Positions 1 to 9,088 of a DNA stretch of 44,047 bases are shown here, in pieces (position 1 is the first letter of the stretch; every line of letters starts with the position of its first letter). The position numbers were made by a program, and so were the translations under genes. The notes beneath the pieces were generated by a model. It saw only the letters and a list, made by a program, of their open reading frames with translations, did no database searches and had not been told where the DNA came from. This DNA is from DATELY01 sp035276085 (lineage in GTDB: Bacteria; Pseudomonadota; Gammaproteobacteria; Steroidobacterales; Steroidobacteraceae): the NCBI GenBank assembly GCA_035276085.1, contig DATELY010000163.1, positions 1 to 44,047 on the forward strand, in the 5' to 3' direction.

Positions 1-644
1 TCGTATTGCACGTTCAAGGTCACGTTCGCGTTATCGCCGAAATTGCGACCGCCGGTGAGTGAAAACAGTTGACGATCGTTGTCTCCATGGCTCGTGCGGC
101 CCGTCTGCCCGCGAAATTTCAGACCGTCGAAGTTGTCTTCGAGAATGAAGTTCACGACGCCAGCGACTGCTTCCGAGCCGTACACCGCGGATGCACCGCC
201 GGTCATGACCTCGACACTCTTCAGCAGATCGACCGGAATGTTGTTGATATCGACGGTGGAATCGCCACCGATGCCGGACACGAGACGCCGGCCATTCACG
301 AGGACCAGCGTGCGCTTGTCGCCCATGTTGCGCAGATTGATCGTCGATACGCCGTTGCCGAACGTTGTGAAGTTACTGTTGGCGCGAGAGTAGGTGGCGG
401 TCCCGACGACTGGCAGCTGGGCGAGGATGTCGGTGACATTCTGCGAACCGTGCTGCTCGATGGCTTGAGCGCTGATGACTTGTACCGGCGTCGATGCCTC
501 GACTTCGGGGCGCGCGATACGCGAGCCTGTGACGATGACTTCTTCGGTTGATGTGCCCTGCGCGTGCACCGCAGGTATGGCTCCCAACACACTCATGAAC
601 AATGCGCAGCGCACGGCGCGCGCGACGATCGATCTGTCCGTCAT
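1..644 (-). CDS. TonB-dependent receptor, N-terminal part (cut by window edge)
   Basis: The minus-strand frame from ATG at 644 stays open to the edge (214 codons seen). Residues 1-29 form a signal peptide ending AVHAQ. A TonB-box-like EEVIVTGSRI follows, then a plug domain with typical motifs: VISAQAIEQ, LRNMGDKRTLVLVNGRR, and SVEVMTGGASAVYGSEAVAG. The start is strongly supported by GGAGGAAGGA directly upstream. Such receptors are outer-membrane barrels that import siderophores, vitamins, glycans or other ligands using TonB energy. The 'ATP-less' oligosaccharide or lipid types often have this SRI..PEVEASTPV plug, but the barrel, which decides the substrate, lies outside the window. Substrate is therefore unknown. 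Confidence 0.93.
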   Translation of the reverse strand, partial: MTDRSIVARAVRCALFMSVLGAIPAVHAQGTSTEEVIVTGSRIARPEVEASTPVQVISAQAIEQHGSQNVTDILAQLPVVGTATYSRANSNFTTFGNGVSTINLRNMGDKRTLVLVNGRRLVSGIGGDSTVDINNIPVDLLKSVEVMTGGASAVYGSEAVAGVVNFILEDNFDGLKFRGQTGRTSHGDNDRQLFSLTGGRNFGDNANVTLNVQY

Positions 645-899
645 TCCTTCCTCCGACAGAGTGATGCGGCGGGTGCGCGAGCGGCATCCTGCCGGTGGAA
701 GCTGTACTTGCTGCAAGACTGCGCAATCGATGCCGCGTTGCAGCGAGGATACAAGCGGCTCCACACTCTGGGAAGCACATTGAATTTCTCAGGAAATCAC
801 CGTGGTCCCTGAACAACACGAATCTTGCTGAGGATTCCCTGCAATGGTGTTGCGAGCGCGCGGCCCCGGGCAGCAACGGGACTCTCGGTGACGTTGTAA

Positions 900-3800
900 C
901 TATTTCACTGCCGCGGCGGGCTCGACCGGCGCACGGTCTTTGAGAAACGGTCCCAACACTCGCGCCGTATGAGACGGCCGGCTTGCTGCGATCACCTTCT
1001 CAGGCGCGCCACACGCGACGATTCTCCCGCCGCCCGAGCCGCCTTCCGGACCGAGGTCGATGATCCAGTCCGCCTCCGCGATGACATCGAGGTTGTGCTC
1101 GATCACGACGACGGTGTTGCCCGCATTCACGAGCCGATGCAGCACATCGATGAGCCTTTCCACATCCGCCATGTGCAGGCCGACCGTGGGTTCATCGAGC
1201 ACGTACAACGTGCCCTTCGCCGCAGGCGCGTTGATGCGATCCTGTGTGCGCACTTTCGCCAATTCGGTGACGAGCTTGATGCGCTGTGCTTCGCCGCCAG
1301 AGAGTGTGGGGCTTTGCTGTCCCAGCGTGAGATAGCCCAGGCCCACATCGTGCAAGAGCTGCAGCGCGTGGCGAATCGTGCGATGGCTGGCGAAGAATTC
1401 GAGTGCTTCCTCGACATTCATCGACAGCACCTCACCGATACTGCGGTCGCGATAGTTCACTTGCAGCGTTTCCGGATTGAAGCGCATGCCGCGACAGTCT
1501 TCGCAGAGCATGCGCACGTCGGGCAGGAAGCTCATTTCGATCTTCCGCATACCCTGCCCTTCGCAGGTTTCGCAGCGTCCACCGGTGGTGTTGAACGAGA
1601 AGCGTGCCGCCGTGTAGCCCCGCATGCGGGCTTCGGTGGTCTGCGCAAACAACTGCCGGATCGCATCCCAGAAGCCGACATACGTCGCCGGGCATGAGCG
1701 CGGCGTCTTGCCGATCGGGGTTTGGTCGACTTCCAGTACGCGCTCGATGAGCTCGACACCCTCGATCGTGCGACAGCCCTGCCACGGCGCCTTCTTGCGC
1801 TTCGCTCCCAGCTGCGCGTGCACGTTGTCGTGCAGCACATCGCGTGCGAGCGTGGACTTGCCCGAGCCGGACACGCCGGTCACTGCAATCAGCCGCTGCA
1901 GGGGAATGCGCGCATCCACCGTGCGCAGATTGTTGAGGTCTGCACCGCGCACGCAGATCGATGGGGTCTGGCTGCTCACCGCGCGGCGCGGATGCAATGG
2001 ATGGCGCAGTGGCGCGAGGAGTGCGCGGCCGGTAATGGATGCCGGATTGGCCTCCAGCTCTTGCGCCGTTCCACACGCCACGACCTCACCGCCGCGCACA
2101 CCCGCTCCGGGCCCAAGATCGATCACGTGGTCGGCGCGGCGGATGGTTTCCTCATCGTGCTCGACCACCAGCAGCGAATTGCCTTTGCGCGCGAGCCGTT
2201 CCAGCGTCTGCAACAGCACGCCGTTATCGCGCGGGTGCAGGCCGATCGTGGGCTCATCGAGGATGTAGCACACGCCCTGCAGGTTCGAGCCGAGTTGCGC
2301 CGCGAGGCGGATGCGCTGCGCTTCGCCGCCGGACAGTGTCGGCGCCGAGCGATCCAAGGTGAGATAGCCGAGGCCCACCTCACTCAGGAATTCGAGCCGC
2401 GCGGCAATTTCCTTGAGCACGTCATCCGCAATGGCTGCGGCACGCCCATCGAGCTTCACCTTCTGCAACAGCTCGCGCGCGCGGCCGACGGACTGCTGCG
2501 TGAACTGACTGATCGCTTGCCCGCCCCACCGAACGTGCAGCGCGACTTCGTTCAAGCGCGCGCCGGCACACGTCTCGCAAACGCGATCGTCTTCCGCTTC
2601 GTGCTCCACCGACTCGGGGGATTGCTCCCCGTCGTCCGCTTCGTATTCGTCGAGCTGCAGATGCAATCCCGTGCCGTGGCACGCCTTACACCAGCCATAG
2701 CGCGAATTGAACGAGAACAGTCGTGGATCCGGCTCGGCGAAACTGCGATTGCATGAGGGACACGCGCGGCGGGTCGAATAGACGATCACGGGCTGCGGTC
2801 GCCGCGAGGATTTCGCCGCTTCGACTGCCACGTGCACGACGCCTTTGCCGTGCTCCAGCGCGGTTCGCAACGCATCGCGCAGGCGTGCTTCCTCGCGGGC
2901 GGCAATCGTGAGCCGCGCCAACGGCAACTCGATCGTGTGCTCGCTATAGCGATCCAGGCGCTTCCACTGATCGAGCGGTACGTGCTTGCCGTCGACACGC
3001 AGGGTCTGAAAGCCTTTGCCGCTCGCCCATTCCGCAAGCTCCGTGTACACGCCCTTGCGCGCCACGACGAGCGGTGCGAGCACTTCGATCGTCTGGCCGC
3101 GGTACTGCTTCAGGATCTGCGCCGCGATGGAGTCGAAGCTCTGCGGCTCGATCGGTACATCGCAGTCAGGACAATACTGAGTGCCCAGCTTCGTGTAGAG
3201 CAGACGCAGGAAGTGGTAGATCTCCGTGAGCGTCGCCACAGTGCTCTTGTGACCGCCGCGGCTCGTGCGCTGTTCGATCGCAACGGTCGGCGGGATGCCG
3301 AAGATCGCATCGACGTCGGGACGCGCGGGCGGCTGGACGAACTGCCGCGCGTACGCATTCAGCGATTCCAGATAGCGTCGCTGCCCTTCGGCGAACACGA
3401 GATCGAACGCCAGGGTCGACTTGCCGGAACCGGACACGCCCGTGATCACGGTGAACGCATCGCGCGGCAGCTCGACATCGATGTTCTTGAGGTTGTGCTC
3501 GCGGGCACCGTGGATCTGGATGGAGTTGGGATGGGCCTGGGGCTTGGGACCTGAGACCTGGGGCAGAGGGGAATCCGCGACGCGATGAGTGGTTGCGTTC
3601 TTGCCCACGCCCCAGGTCCCACGTCCCACGCCCGTTTCCTGCAACGCCTTGCCTGTATGGGACGCCTCGCATTGCATGACCGTGTCGACGGTGCCTGCAA
3701 TCACCAACTCGCCACCGGCATCGCCGCCTTCCGGGCCCAGGTCGATGATCCAGTCGGCGGCGCGGATCACGTCCAGATTGTGCTCGATGACGATGAGCGA

Positions 3801-6563
3801 ATGACCCGCCCCAAGCAGCTGACGGAAGGCACGCAGGAGCTTTGCGATATCGTCGAAGTGCAATCCTGTCGTGGGCTCGTCGAACAGGAACAGCGTCGGT
3901 TTGGCATTCGTCGTCGCGCCGTTGCTCCGGCTGTCTGCCAGGTGCCCCGCCAACTTCAGGCGCTGCGCTTCGCCCCCGGACAATGTCGGCACGGGCTGGC
4001 CGAGACGAACGTATCCGAGTCCCACGTCGGCAAGCGGTTGCAGCCGACGCACGACCTCTGCATTACCCGCGAAGAACGACAGGGCTTGCGACACGGTCAT
4101 GTCCAGCACTTGCGCAATGCTCACCGCAACGGCGTCGCCCCGTGTGATCGTGATCTCCAGCACCTCATCGCGGAAGCGTTGGCCATTGCACTGAGCGCAG
4201 CGCAGATACACGTCCGACAGAAACTGCATTTCGATGTGCTCGAAGCCATTGCCGCCGCACGCCGGGCAGCGACCGTCGCCCGAATTGAAGCTGAACGTGC
4301 CTTGTGTGTAGCCGCGTTCTTTTGCCAGTGCAGTCTGTGCGAACAGTTTGCGGATCGGGTCGAATGCGCCCACGTAGCTCGCCGGATTGGAGCGCGTCGT
4401 GCGGCCGATGGGCGTCTGATCGACGAACACCACCTCGCCGATGGACTCATCGCCTGCCAGCTTCTCGAAACTTCCCGGCGCTTCGGTCTGCTTGCCACGT
4501 CGCTTCAGCAACGCCGGATGGAGTACGTCCTGAATGAGCGTCGACTTGCCGGAACCGGAAACGCCCGTGATACATACGAGCCGCTGCAGCGGGATCTCGA
4601 TGTCGATGCCCTTGAGGTTGTGTTCCCGCGCGCCGTGCAGGCGCAGGACCTGGGGCTTGGGGCGTGGGACCTGAGCTAGAGCGCTTCCTTCCGACATCTT
4701 CCCCAGGTCCCAGGTCCCCGGTCCCACTTCCTTCTCACCCAGCAAATACTGCGCTGTAAGCGAGTCCCTAGCCTGCGGCAGCTCCTCCGGCCGACCATAG
4801 AACATGATCTCGCCGCCGCGCTCGCCGGGCCCCGGACCGATGTCGAGCAAACGATCGGCGGCCTGCATCACTTGCGGATCATGCTCGACGACCACGAGCG
4901 TATTGCCCGACTGCTTGAGCCGCTGCATCACCTCGACGACGCGATTCACGTCGCGCGGATGCAGTCCGATCGAGGGCTCATCGAGCACGAAGAGTGTGTT
5001 CACGAGCGATGTGCCGAGTGCCGTCGTGAGATTGATACGCTGGACTTCGCCGCCGGACAGAGTGCGCGATTGTCGATCGAGCGTGAGATAACCGAGCCCC
5101 ACCTGCAGCAGGTAATCCAGGCGGCAACGGATTTCGTGCAGCACCAGATCGGCAGCCTGATCGATGCCCTGGTCCACTTCCAGTTCATTGAAGAACGCAC
5201 ACACCCGATTGATCGGCATGAGCATCAGCTCGTGCAATGACGCGCCGGGCAGGGCGTCGAACGCCGCTTGCGACCACTCGACGTGAGCGGGACGAAAGCG
5301 CTCGTTGGAGCGCAGCAAACTGCGCGCGGGCTGAGTGCCGAGCCGCCACAGCAGCGCATCGGGCTTCAGGCGTGCGCCTTCACAGCTCGGACACGGCGTG
5401 TATGCGCGGTACTTCGACAACAGCACACGCACGTGCATCTTGTACGCCTTCGTTTCGAGCCAGCGGAAGAAGCGCTGGACGCCGTACCACAGCTTGTCTT
5501 CCCACTCGCCCTCACCTTCGAGCACCCAGCGTTGCTGTTCAGGGCTCAGCTCGCGCCACGGCACATCGATGGGGATGCCGCGCTTGCGCGCGTAACGCAC
5601 GAGATCGGTCTGACACTCCTCATACGACTTCGTCTGCCACGGACGGACGACCCCATCGCGTAGACTCTTGGACTCATCCGGCACGACCAGGCCATAGTCG
5701 ATGCCGATCACACGCCCAAAACCGCGGCACGTCTCGCACGCACCGACGGGCGAGTTGAACGAGAAGACGCTCGGCATCGGATCCTGGTAGTGGATGTCGC
5801 ATGTGGCGCAGTGCAGATCCTGCGAGAAGCGCAAGGTCTCCATCACACCGGCATCGTCACCCAACCGGTGCACACGTACGTGTCCACGTCCCACCCGCAA
5901 TGCGGATTCGAGCGCATCCATCAACCGGCTGCGCTCTTCCCGTTGGAATCGCAGGCGGTCTTGCAGCACTTCCACGCGATCGGGTTGCGTCGCAACGGCG
6001 TCGAACTCGCGCGTGTAGCCTTGCTGCTGCAACAGGTTGAGCACTTCCGCGCGGGTGAAGTTATGCGGCACATCGATCGGAAAAGTCACGGCGATGCGCG
6101 CGTCGTCCGATAACGCCTGTTCCACTGCGCGGAAGATCGTCGCCGGCGTATCGCGTCGGACGGCCGCTCCGCAGCGGCGGCAATGCAGCCTGGCGGCGCG
6201 TGCGAACAGCAGCTTGAGATGATCGTTCAGCTCCGTCATCGTCCCCACGGTGGAACGCGACGTGCGCACGGGATTCGTCTGGTCGATGGCGATGGCGGGT
6301 GGGATACCCTCGATGCGGTCGACCTGCGGACGATCCATGCGATCGAGGAACTGGCGCGCATACGGCGAGAAGGTTTCGACGTAGCGTCGCTGGCCTTCTG
6401 CATACAGCGTGTCGAATACGAGCGATGATTTGCCCGAGCCCGAAACGCCCGTGACGACGATCAGCTCGTTCGCCGGCAGATCCAGATCCAGGTTCTTGAG
6501 ATTGTTTTGGCGCGCACCGCGGATGAGGATATGGCCATGGCCTGTCGAACGAGTGGATTTCAT
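900..6563 (-). CDS. uvrA: Double-length UvrA-like excinuclease ATPase (two UvrA units fused, four ABC domains)
   Basis: The protein is about 1887 aa, twice a normal UvrA (about 940). Four Walker A motifs GVSGSGK[ST] lie near residues 39, 666, 1040 and 1561. There are four LSGGE signatures and four D-loop boxes in UvrA order: DEPSIGLHPRD, DEPTTGLHFDD, DEPTIGLHPRD, DEPTVGLHMAD. Cysteine pairs of UvrA zinc modules (CPSCEGARL, CPACGGNGF, CETCAGARL, CETCEGQGM) recur in each unit. UvrA recognises damaged DNA and loads UvrB in nucleotide excision repair; a covalent tandem could act as a pre-formed dimer (inference). Double-length relatives are, to my recollection, annotated in Xanthomonadales. I start at MKSTRSTGHG because upstream in-frame codons are the 42-bp repeat at 6628-6753 and antisense to the ABC gene; no good Shine-Dalgarno is visible. 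Two interdomain linkers contain foldback repeats. Confidence 0.93.
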   Translation of the reverse strand: MKSTRSTGHGHILIRGARQNNLKNLDLDLPANELIVVTGVSGSGKSSLVFDTLYAEGQRRYVETFSPYARQFLDRMDRPQVDRIEGIPPAIAIDQTNPVRTSRSTVGTMTELNDHLKLLFARAARLHCRRCGAAVRRDTPATIFRAVEQALSDDARIAVTFPIDVPHNFTRAEVLNLLQQQGYTREFDAVATQPDRVEVLQDRLRFQREERSRLMDALESALRVGRGHVRVHRLGDDAGVMETLRFSQDLHCATCDIHYQDPMPSVFSFNSPVGACETCRGFGRVIGIDYGLVVPDESKSLRDGVVRPWQTKSYEECQTDLVRYARKRGIPIDVPWRELSPEQQRWVLEGEGEWEDKLWYGVQRFFRWLETKAYKMHVRVLLSKYRAYTPCPSCEGARLKPDALLWRLGTQPARSLLRSNERFRPAHVEWSQAAFDALPGASLHELMLMPINRVCAFFNELEVDQGIDQAADLVLHEIRCRLDYLLQVGLGYLTLDRQSRTLSGGEVQRINLTTALGTSLVNTLFVLDEPSIGLHPRDVNRVVEVMQRLKQSGNTLVVVEHDPQVMQAADRLLDIGPGPGERGGEIMFYGRPEELPQARDSLTAQYLLGEKEVGPGTWDLGKMSEGSALAQVPRPKPQVLRLHGAREHNLKGIDIEIPLQRLVCITGVSGSGKSTLIQDVLHPALLKRRGKQTEAPGSFEKLAGDESIGEVVFVDQTPIGRTTRSNPASYVGAFDPIRKLFAQTALAKERGYTQGTFSFNSGDGRCPACGGNGFEHIEMQFLSDVYLRCAQCNGQRFRDEVLEITITRGDAVAVSIAQVLDMTVSQALSFFAGNAEVVRRLQPLADVGLGYVRLGQPVPTLSGGEAQRLKLAGHLADSRSNGATTNAKPTLFLFDEPTTGLHFDDIAKLLRAFRQLLGAGHSLIVIEHNLDVIRAADWIIDLGPEGGDAGGELVIAGTVDTVMQCEASHTGKALQETGVGRGTWGVGKNATTHRVADSPLPQVSGPKPQAHPNSIQIHGAREHNLKNIDVELPRDAFTVITGVSGSGKSTLAFDLVFAEGQRRYLESLNAYARQFVQPPARPDVDAIFGIPPTVAIEQRTSRGGHKSTVATLTEIYHFLRLLYTKLGTQYCPDCDVPIEPQSFDSIAAQILKQYRGQTIEVLAPLVVARKGVYTELAEWASGKGFQTLRVDGKHVPLDQWKRLDRYSEHTIELPLARLTIAAREEARLRDALRTALEHGKGVVHVAVEAAKSSRRPQPVIVYSTRRACPSCNRSFAEPDPRLFSFNSRYGWCKACHGTGLHLQLDEYEADDGEQSPESVEHEAEDDRVCETCAGARLNEVALHVRWGGQAISQFTQQSVGRARELLQKVKLDGRAAAIADDVLKEIAARLEFLSEVGLGYLTLDRSAPTLSGGEAQRIRLAAQLGSNLQGVCYILDEPTIGLHPRDNGVLLQTLERLARKGNSLLVVEHDEETIRRADHVIDLGPGAGVRGGEVVACGTAQELEANPASITGRALLAPLRHPLHPRRAVSSQTPSICVRGADLNNLRTVDARIPLQRLIAVTGVSGSGKSTLARDVLHDNVHAQLGAKRKKAPWQGCRTIEGVELIERVLEVDQTPIGKTPRSCPATYVGFWDAIRQLFAQTTEARMRGYTAARFSFNTTGGRCETCEGQGMRKIEMSFLPDVRMLCEDCRGMRFNPETLQVNYRDRSIGEVLSMNVEEALEFFASHRTIRHALQLLHDVGLGYLTLGQQSPTLSGGEAQRIKLVTELAKVRTQDRINAPAAKGTLYVLDEPTVGLHMADVERLIDVLHRLVNAGNTVVVIEHNLDVIAEADWIIDLGPEGGSGGGRIVACGAPEKVIAASRPSHTARVLGPFLKDRAPVEPAAAVK
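3535..3632. repeat. Intragenic foldback repeat (GGGACCTGGGG family), uvrA linker 2
   Basis: The left arm carries reiterated CCTGGGG / GGGACCTG words, and the right arm carries GCCCCAGGTCCCACGTCCCA, its approximate reverse complement. It lies inside uvrA between unit 1 and unit 2 (about residues 978-1009) and is read in frame as a low-complexity peptide (GVGRGTWGVGK ... LPQVSGPKPQ). A sister copy is at 4648-4735. Confidence 0.75.
4648..4735. repeat. Intragenic foldback repeat (GGGACCTGGGG family), uvrA linker 1
   Basis: The arms ACCTGGGGCTTGGGGCGTGG and CCCCAGGTCCCAGGTCCCCG are inverted relatives separated by a short spacer. The element sits between the two ATPase halves of UvrA unit 1 (about residues 609-638) and encodes VGPGTWDLGK ... 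AQVPRPKPQ, clearly related to the peptide of the 3535 copy. The reading frame is intact through it. Confidence 0.75.
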
Positions 6564-6627
6564 GAATAGGCGTTTCGTCGTCTCAACTTCCCACGTGGCG
6601 GCGCCGGGAAGTGTTGGGGTCATCTCG

Positions 6628-6753
6628 ACTCCCTCCTCTGCAGAGCGGGGGAGGATTGGGGTCATCTCAACTCCCTCCCCTGCGGAGCGGGGGAGGGTTG
6701 GGGTCTTCTCAACTCCCTCCCCTGCGGAGCGGGGGAGGGTTGGGGTGGGGGCA
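6628..6753. repeat. Three tandem 42-bp repeats (CCCTCCCC..GGGGGAGGG family)
   Basis: Three direct units begin at 6628, 6670 and 6712, exactly 42 bp apart. Each contains CCCTCCCCTGCGGAGCGGGG followed by GAGGGTTGGGG, which can fold on itself. The first unit differs from the others at a few bases. Because 42 is a multiple of three, a false open frame (PTLPRSAGEGVE) runs through it. The last 39 bp (6715-6753) are identical to both arms of the inverted repeat at 15302-15407. It occupies the divergent space between uvrA and the ABC gene. Confidence 0.9.
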
Positions 6754-6767
6754 CGCAAGGCACGCGC

Positions 6768-7505
6768 GTGCTGAGCTTCGATCACATCACCTTCGAATAC
6801 CACGCGGGCACGGGTGTCGCGGATATCGACTTGAGGATCGAGCGCGGCAGTACGACGGCCATTGTAGGGCCGAGCGGCAGCGGCAAGTCTACCTTGCTGA
6901 AACTGGCAATCGGACTGGCATGGCCGACCCAAGGTCACGTGCGCATCAACGGCGAAGTGCTGTCCACCGACAACGCGCTCGCTCTGCGACAGCGGATCGG
7001 CTATGTGATCCAGACCGGCGGACTCTTTCCTCATCTATCCGCCCGCGACAATGTGGGGCTCATGGCGCGTCATCTCAAGCGCAGCGCGAGCGAGATCGAC
7101 GCGCGTGTGAACGAGCTCGCGGAGCTCGTTCAACTCGATCGCACAGTGCTCGAACGCGAGCCGCAGGCGTTGTCGGGTGGACAACGTCAGCGTGTCAGTC
7201 TCATGCGAGCGTTGATGCTGGATCCGCCACTGCTGCTGCTCGATGAGCCGCTGGGCGCGCTCGATCCGATGGTGCGCTACGAACTGCAGAACGATCTGCG
7301 CCGCCTGTTTGCGCAACTGGGCAAGACGGTCGTGCTCGTGACGCACGATCTGGCCGAGGCGATCTTCTTCGCCGACCGCGTGGTCCTCCTGCGCGATGGC
7401 CGCATCGTCCAGCAGGGTCGCTATGAGGATCTTGCGCAATCACCGGCTGAACCCTTTGTCACGGAATTCCTGCGTGCTCAGCGGCGCCTGCATGAACCCG
7501 CGTAA
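6768..7505 (+). CDS. ABC transporter ATP-binding protein, osmoprotectant/betaine type
   Basis: A 245-aa ATPase that would power the permease encoded directly downstream. It has Walker A GPSGSGKST (34-42), a Q-loop at Q82, signature LSGGQRQR (135-142), Walker B LLLLDE (155-160) and H-loop H193. It most resembles the OpuCA/ProV-like quaternary-amine uptake group but lacks the C-terminal CBS pair of OpuCA/ProV, so it stops right after the ATPase. The start is GTG at 6768, immediately after the tandem repeats, with no obvious ribosome site except the G-rich repeat end. Its 3' end overlaps the next gene by 14 nt, indicating translational coupling. Substrate (glycine betaine, choline or other) cannot be fixed from this subunit. 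Confidence 0.88.
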   Translation: MLSFDHITFEYHAGTGVADIDLRIERGSTTAIVGPSGSGKSTLLKLAIGLAWPTQGHVRINGEVLSTDNALALRQRIGYVIQTGGLFPHLSARDNVGLMARHLKRSASEIDARVNELAELVQLDRTVLEREPQALSGGQRQRVSLMRALMLDPPLLLLDEPLGALDPMVRYELQNDLRRLFAQLGKTVVLVTHDLAEAIFFADRVVLLRDGRIVQQGRYEDLAQSPAEPFVTEFLRAQRRLHEPA

Positions 7506-8943
7506 CTCGCTCTGGTGGTTCCTGCTCCTGATCTCGCCGGTAGCGGCCGATCCGCTGGTCATCGGCTCGAAGGAGTTCACCGAGTCGGTGATCCTGGGCG
7601 AGATCGCCACACAGCTGCTGCAGGCTCAACACGTGGACGTACAGCATCAGCGCGAGCTGGGCGGCACGCGCATTCTGTGGAGCGCGCTCGAGCGCGGCGA
7701 CATCGACGCCTATCCCGATTACACGGGTACCGTACTCACTGAGCTTCTGGGTGCCGACCCTTCGAGCTCCCGCACGGAGCTCGACCGCTTGCTTGCTGCC
7801 CATCACGTACGCGCATCCGCCCCGATCGGGTTCAACAATACGTATGTGCTGGGCATGCGCCGTCCGCAGGCACGCGCGTTGAACTTGCAGCGCATCTCCC
7901 AACTGCGCAGCCATCCCGAGCTGCGATTCGGATTCAGCAACGAGTTTCTGCAACGTGCCGATGGCTGGCCGGGGCTACGCGCGCACTATCGGCTCGACAC
8001 GGCAGACGTACGCGGACTGAGCCATGCACTCGCGTACCGGGGGCTGGAAAGCAGTGCGCTCGATGTGATCGACCTGTACTCCACCGACGCCGAGATTCGC
8101 TACTACGACATCCAGCCATTGGCAGACGATGCGCGGTACTTCCCTCGCTACGACGCGATCTTCCTTTACCGCGCGGACGCGCCGCCCGCTCTGCAAGCCG
8201 CCTTGAATCGATTGGGCGGACGCATCGATGAGCCCTCGATGATCGCGATGAATGCGCGCGCCAAGCTCGAACGCATACCGGAATCGCAAGTCGCGGCGCA
8301 GTTCCTGCGCGAGCGTTTCGAAGTGAATAGCACCATCGAGGAGCACACGCCCATCCAGCGGCTATGGCAGCGAACAGCGGAACATCTCGCGATGGTCGCA
8401 AGCTCGCTTGCGGCTGCGGTCATCATTGCGATCCCTCTTGGAATCCTCGCGTACGCGCGCCCTGTCACGGGTGCATGGCTGCTCGGTGCGGCCAGCGTGT
8501 TGCAGACTCTGCCGGCACTTGCGTTGTTGGTGTTGTTGATTCCCTGGCTCGGCGTGGGTTACGCGCCGGCGATCGTGGCGCTGTTCCTCTACAGTCTCCT
8601 GCCCATCCTGCGGAACACGCATGCCGGACTTGCCAGCATCCCGCCGGACCTGCGCGAATCCGCCATCGCGCTGGGCCTGCCGCCTCCTGCACGCCTGCTC
8701 CAGGTCGAGTTGCCGCTGGCCTCACCGGCCATCATGGCCGGCATCAAGACAGCCGCCGTGATCAATGTGGGCACGGCAACGTTAGGCGCTCTGATTGGCG
8801 CCGGTGGCTACGGGCAGCCGATTCTTACCGGCATCCGCTTGGACGACATGAATTTGATTCTGGAAGGCGCGATTCCCGCGGCGTTGCTGGCGCTGGGCGT
8901 GCAGGGGATATTCACCCTCATCGAACGTGCCGCGCGACGGTAG
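7492..8943 (+). CDS. Fused osmoprotectant substrate-binding protein/permease
   Basis: 483 aa from ATG 7492, which lies inside the end of the ATPase gene. Residues 1-19 are a signal sequence/anchor. Residues 20-275 are a substrate-binding domain opening with VIGSKEFTESVILGEI, the hallmark of the OpuCC/OsmF/ProX-like family, and carrying DAYPDYTGT. Residues about 287-483 are a permease with five or so helices and an EAA-type loop (ESAIALGLPPPARLLQVELP, near 388-407) that docks on the ATPase. In many bacteria these are separate OpuCB, OpuCC and OpuCD proteins; here one chain plus one ATPase makes the transporter. The binding domain faces the periplasm. Expected role is uptake of betaine- or choline-like solutes under osmotic stress, inferred from family. 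Confidence 0.88.
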   Translation: MNPRNSLWWFLLLISPVAADPLVIGSKEFTESVILGEIATQLLQAQHVDVQHQRELGGTRILWSALERGDIDAYPDYTGTVLTELLGADPSSSRTELDRLLAAHHVRASAPIGFNNTYVLGMRRPQARALNLQRISQLRSHPELRFGFSNEFLQRADGWPGLRAHYRLDTADVRGLSHALAYRGLESSALDVIDLYSTDAEIRYYDIQPLADDARYFPRYDAIFLYRADAPPALQAALNRLGGRIDEPSMIAMNARAKLERIPESQVAAQFLRERFEVNSTIEEHTPIQRLWQRTAEHLAMVASSLAAAVIIAIPLGILAYARPVTGAWLLGAASVLQTLPALALLVLLIPWLGVGYAPAIVALFLYSLLPILRNTHAGLASIPPDLRESAIALGLPPPARLLQVELPLASPAIMAGIKTAAVINVGTATLGALIGAGGYGQPILTGIRLDDMNLILEGAIPAALLALGVQGIFTLIERAARR

Positions 8944-8951
8944 GTCTACGC

Positions 8952-9061
8952 GTCCCTTCCCTTGCGAAGCGGGGGAAGGACAGGATGGGGGCTCTTCATG
9001 AGCCACTCTGCCAGCGTCTGCCCCCACCCTGTCCCTCCCCCGCTGCGCAAGGGAGGGGACG
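8952..9061. repeat. Foldback repeat between convergent genes (GGGGGAGGG family variant)
   Basis: The left arm (8952-8991, CCCTTCCCTTGCGAAGCGGG...) and right arm (9020-9061, ...CCCCCGCTGCGCAAGGGAGG) are inverted, imperfect copies of the 39-bp element at 15302-15407. It lies in the 145-bp gap between the transporter gene and the convergent aroQ-pheC fusion, so it probably forms a bidirectional terminator-like hairpin. Confidence 0.8.
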
Positions 9062-9088
9062 CTCAATTGTTGCTGTCTCGCGTATTCG

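Noticed and set aside
6628..6753. CRISPR-like array
   Set aside because: Units are directly contiguous at 42 bp with no variable spacers.
6564..7034. N-terminal extension of uvrA by about 157 codons
   Set aside because: It consists of the 42-bp repeat translated and sequence antisense to the ABC gene; UvrA similarity starts at 6563.
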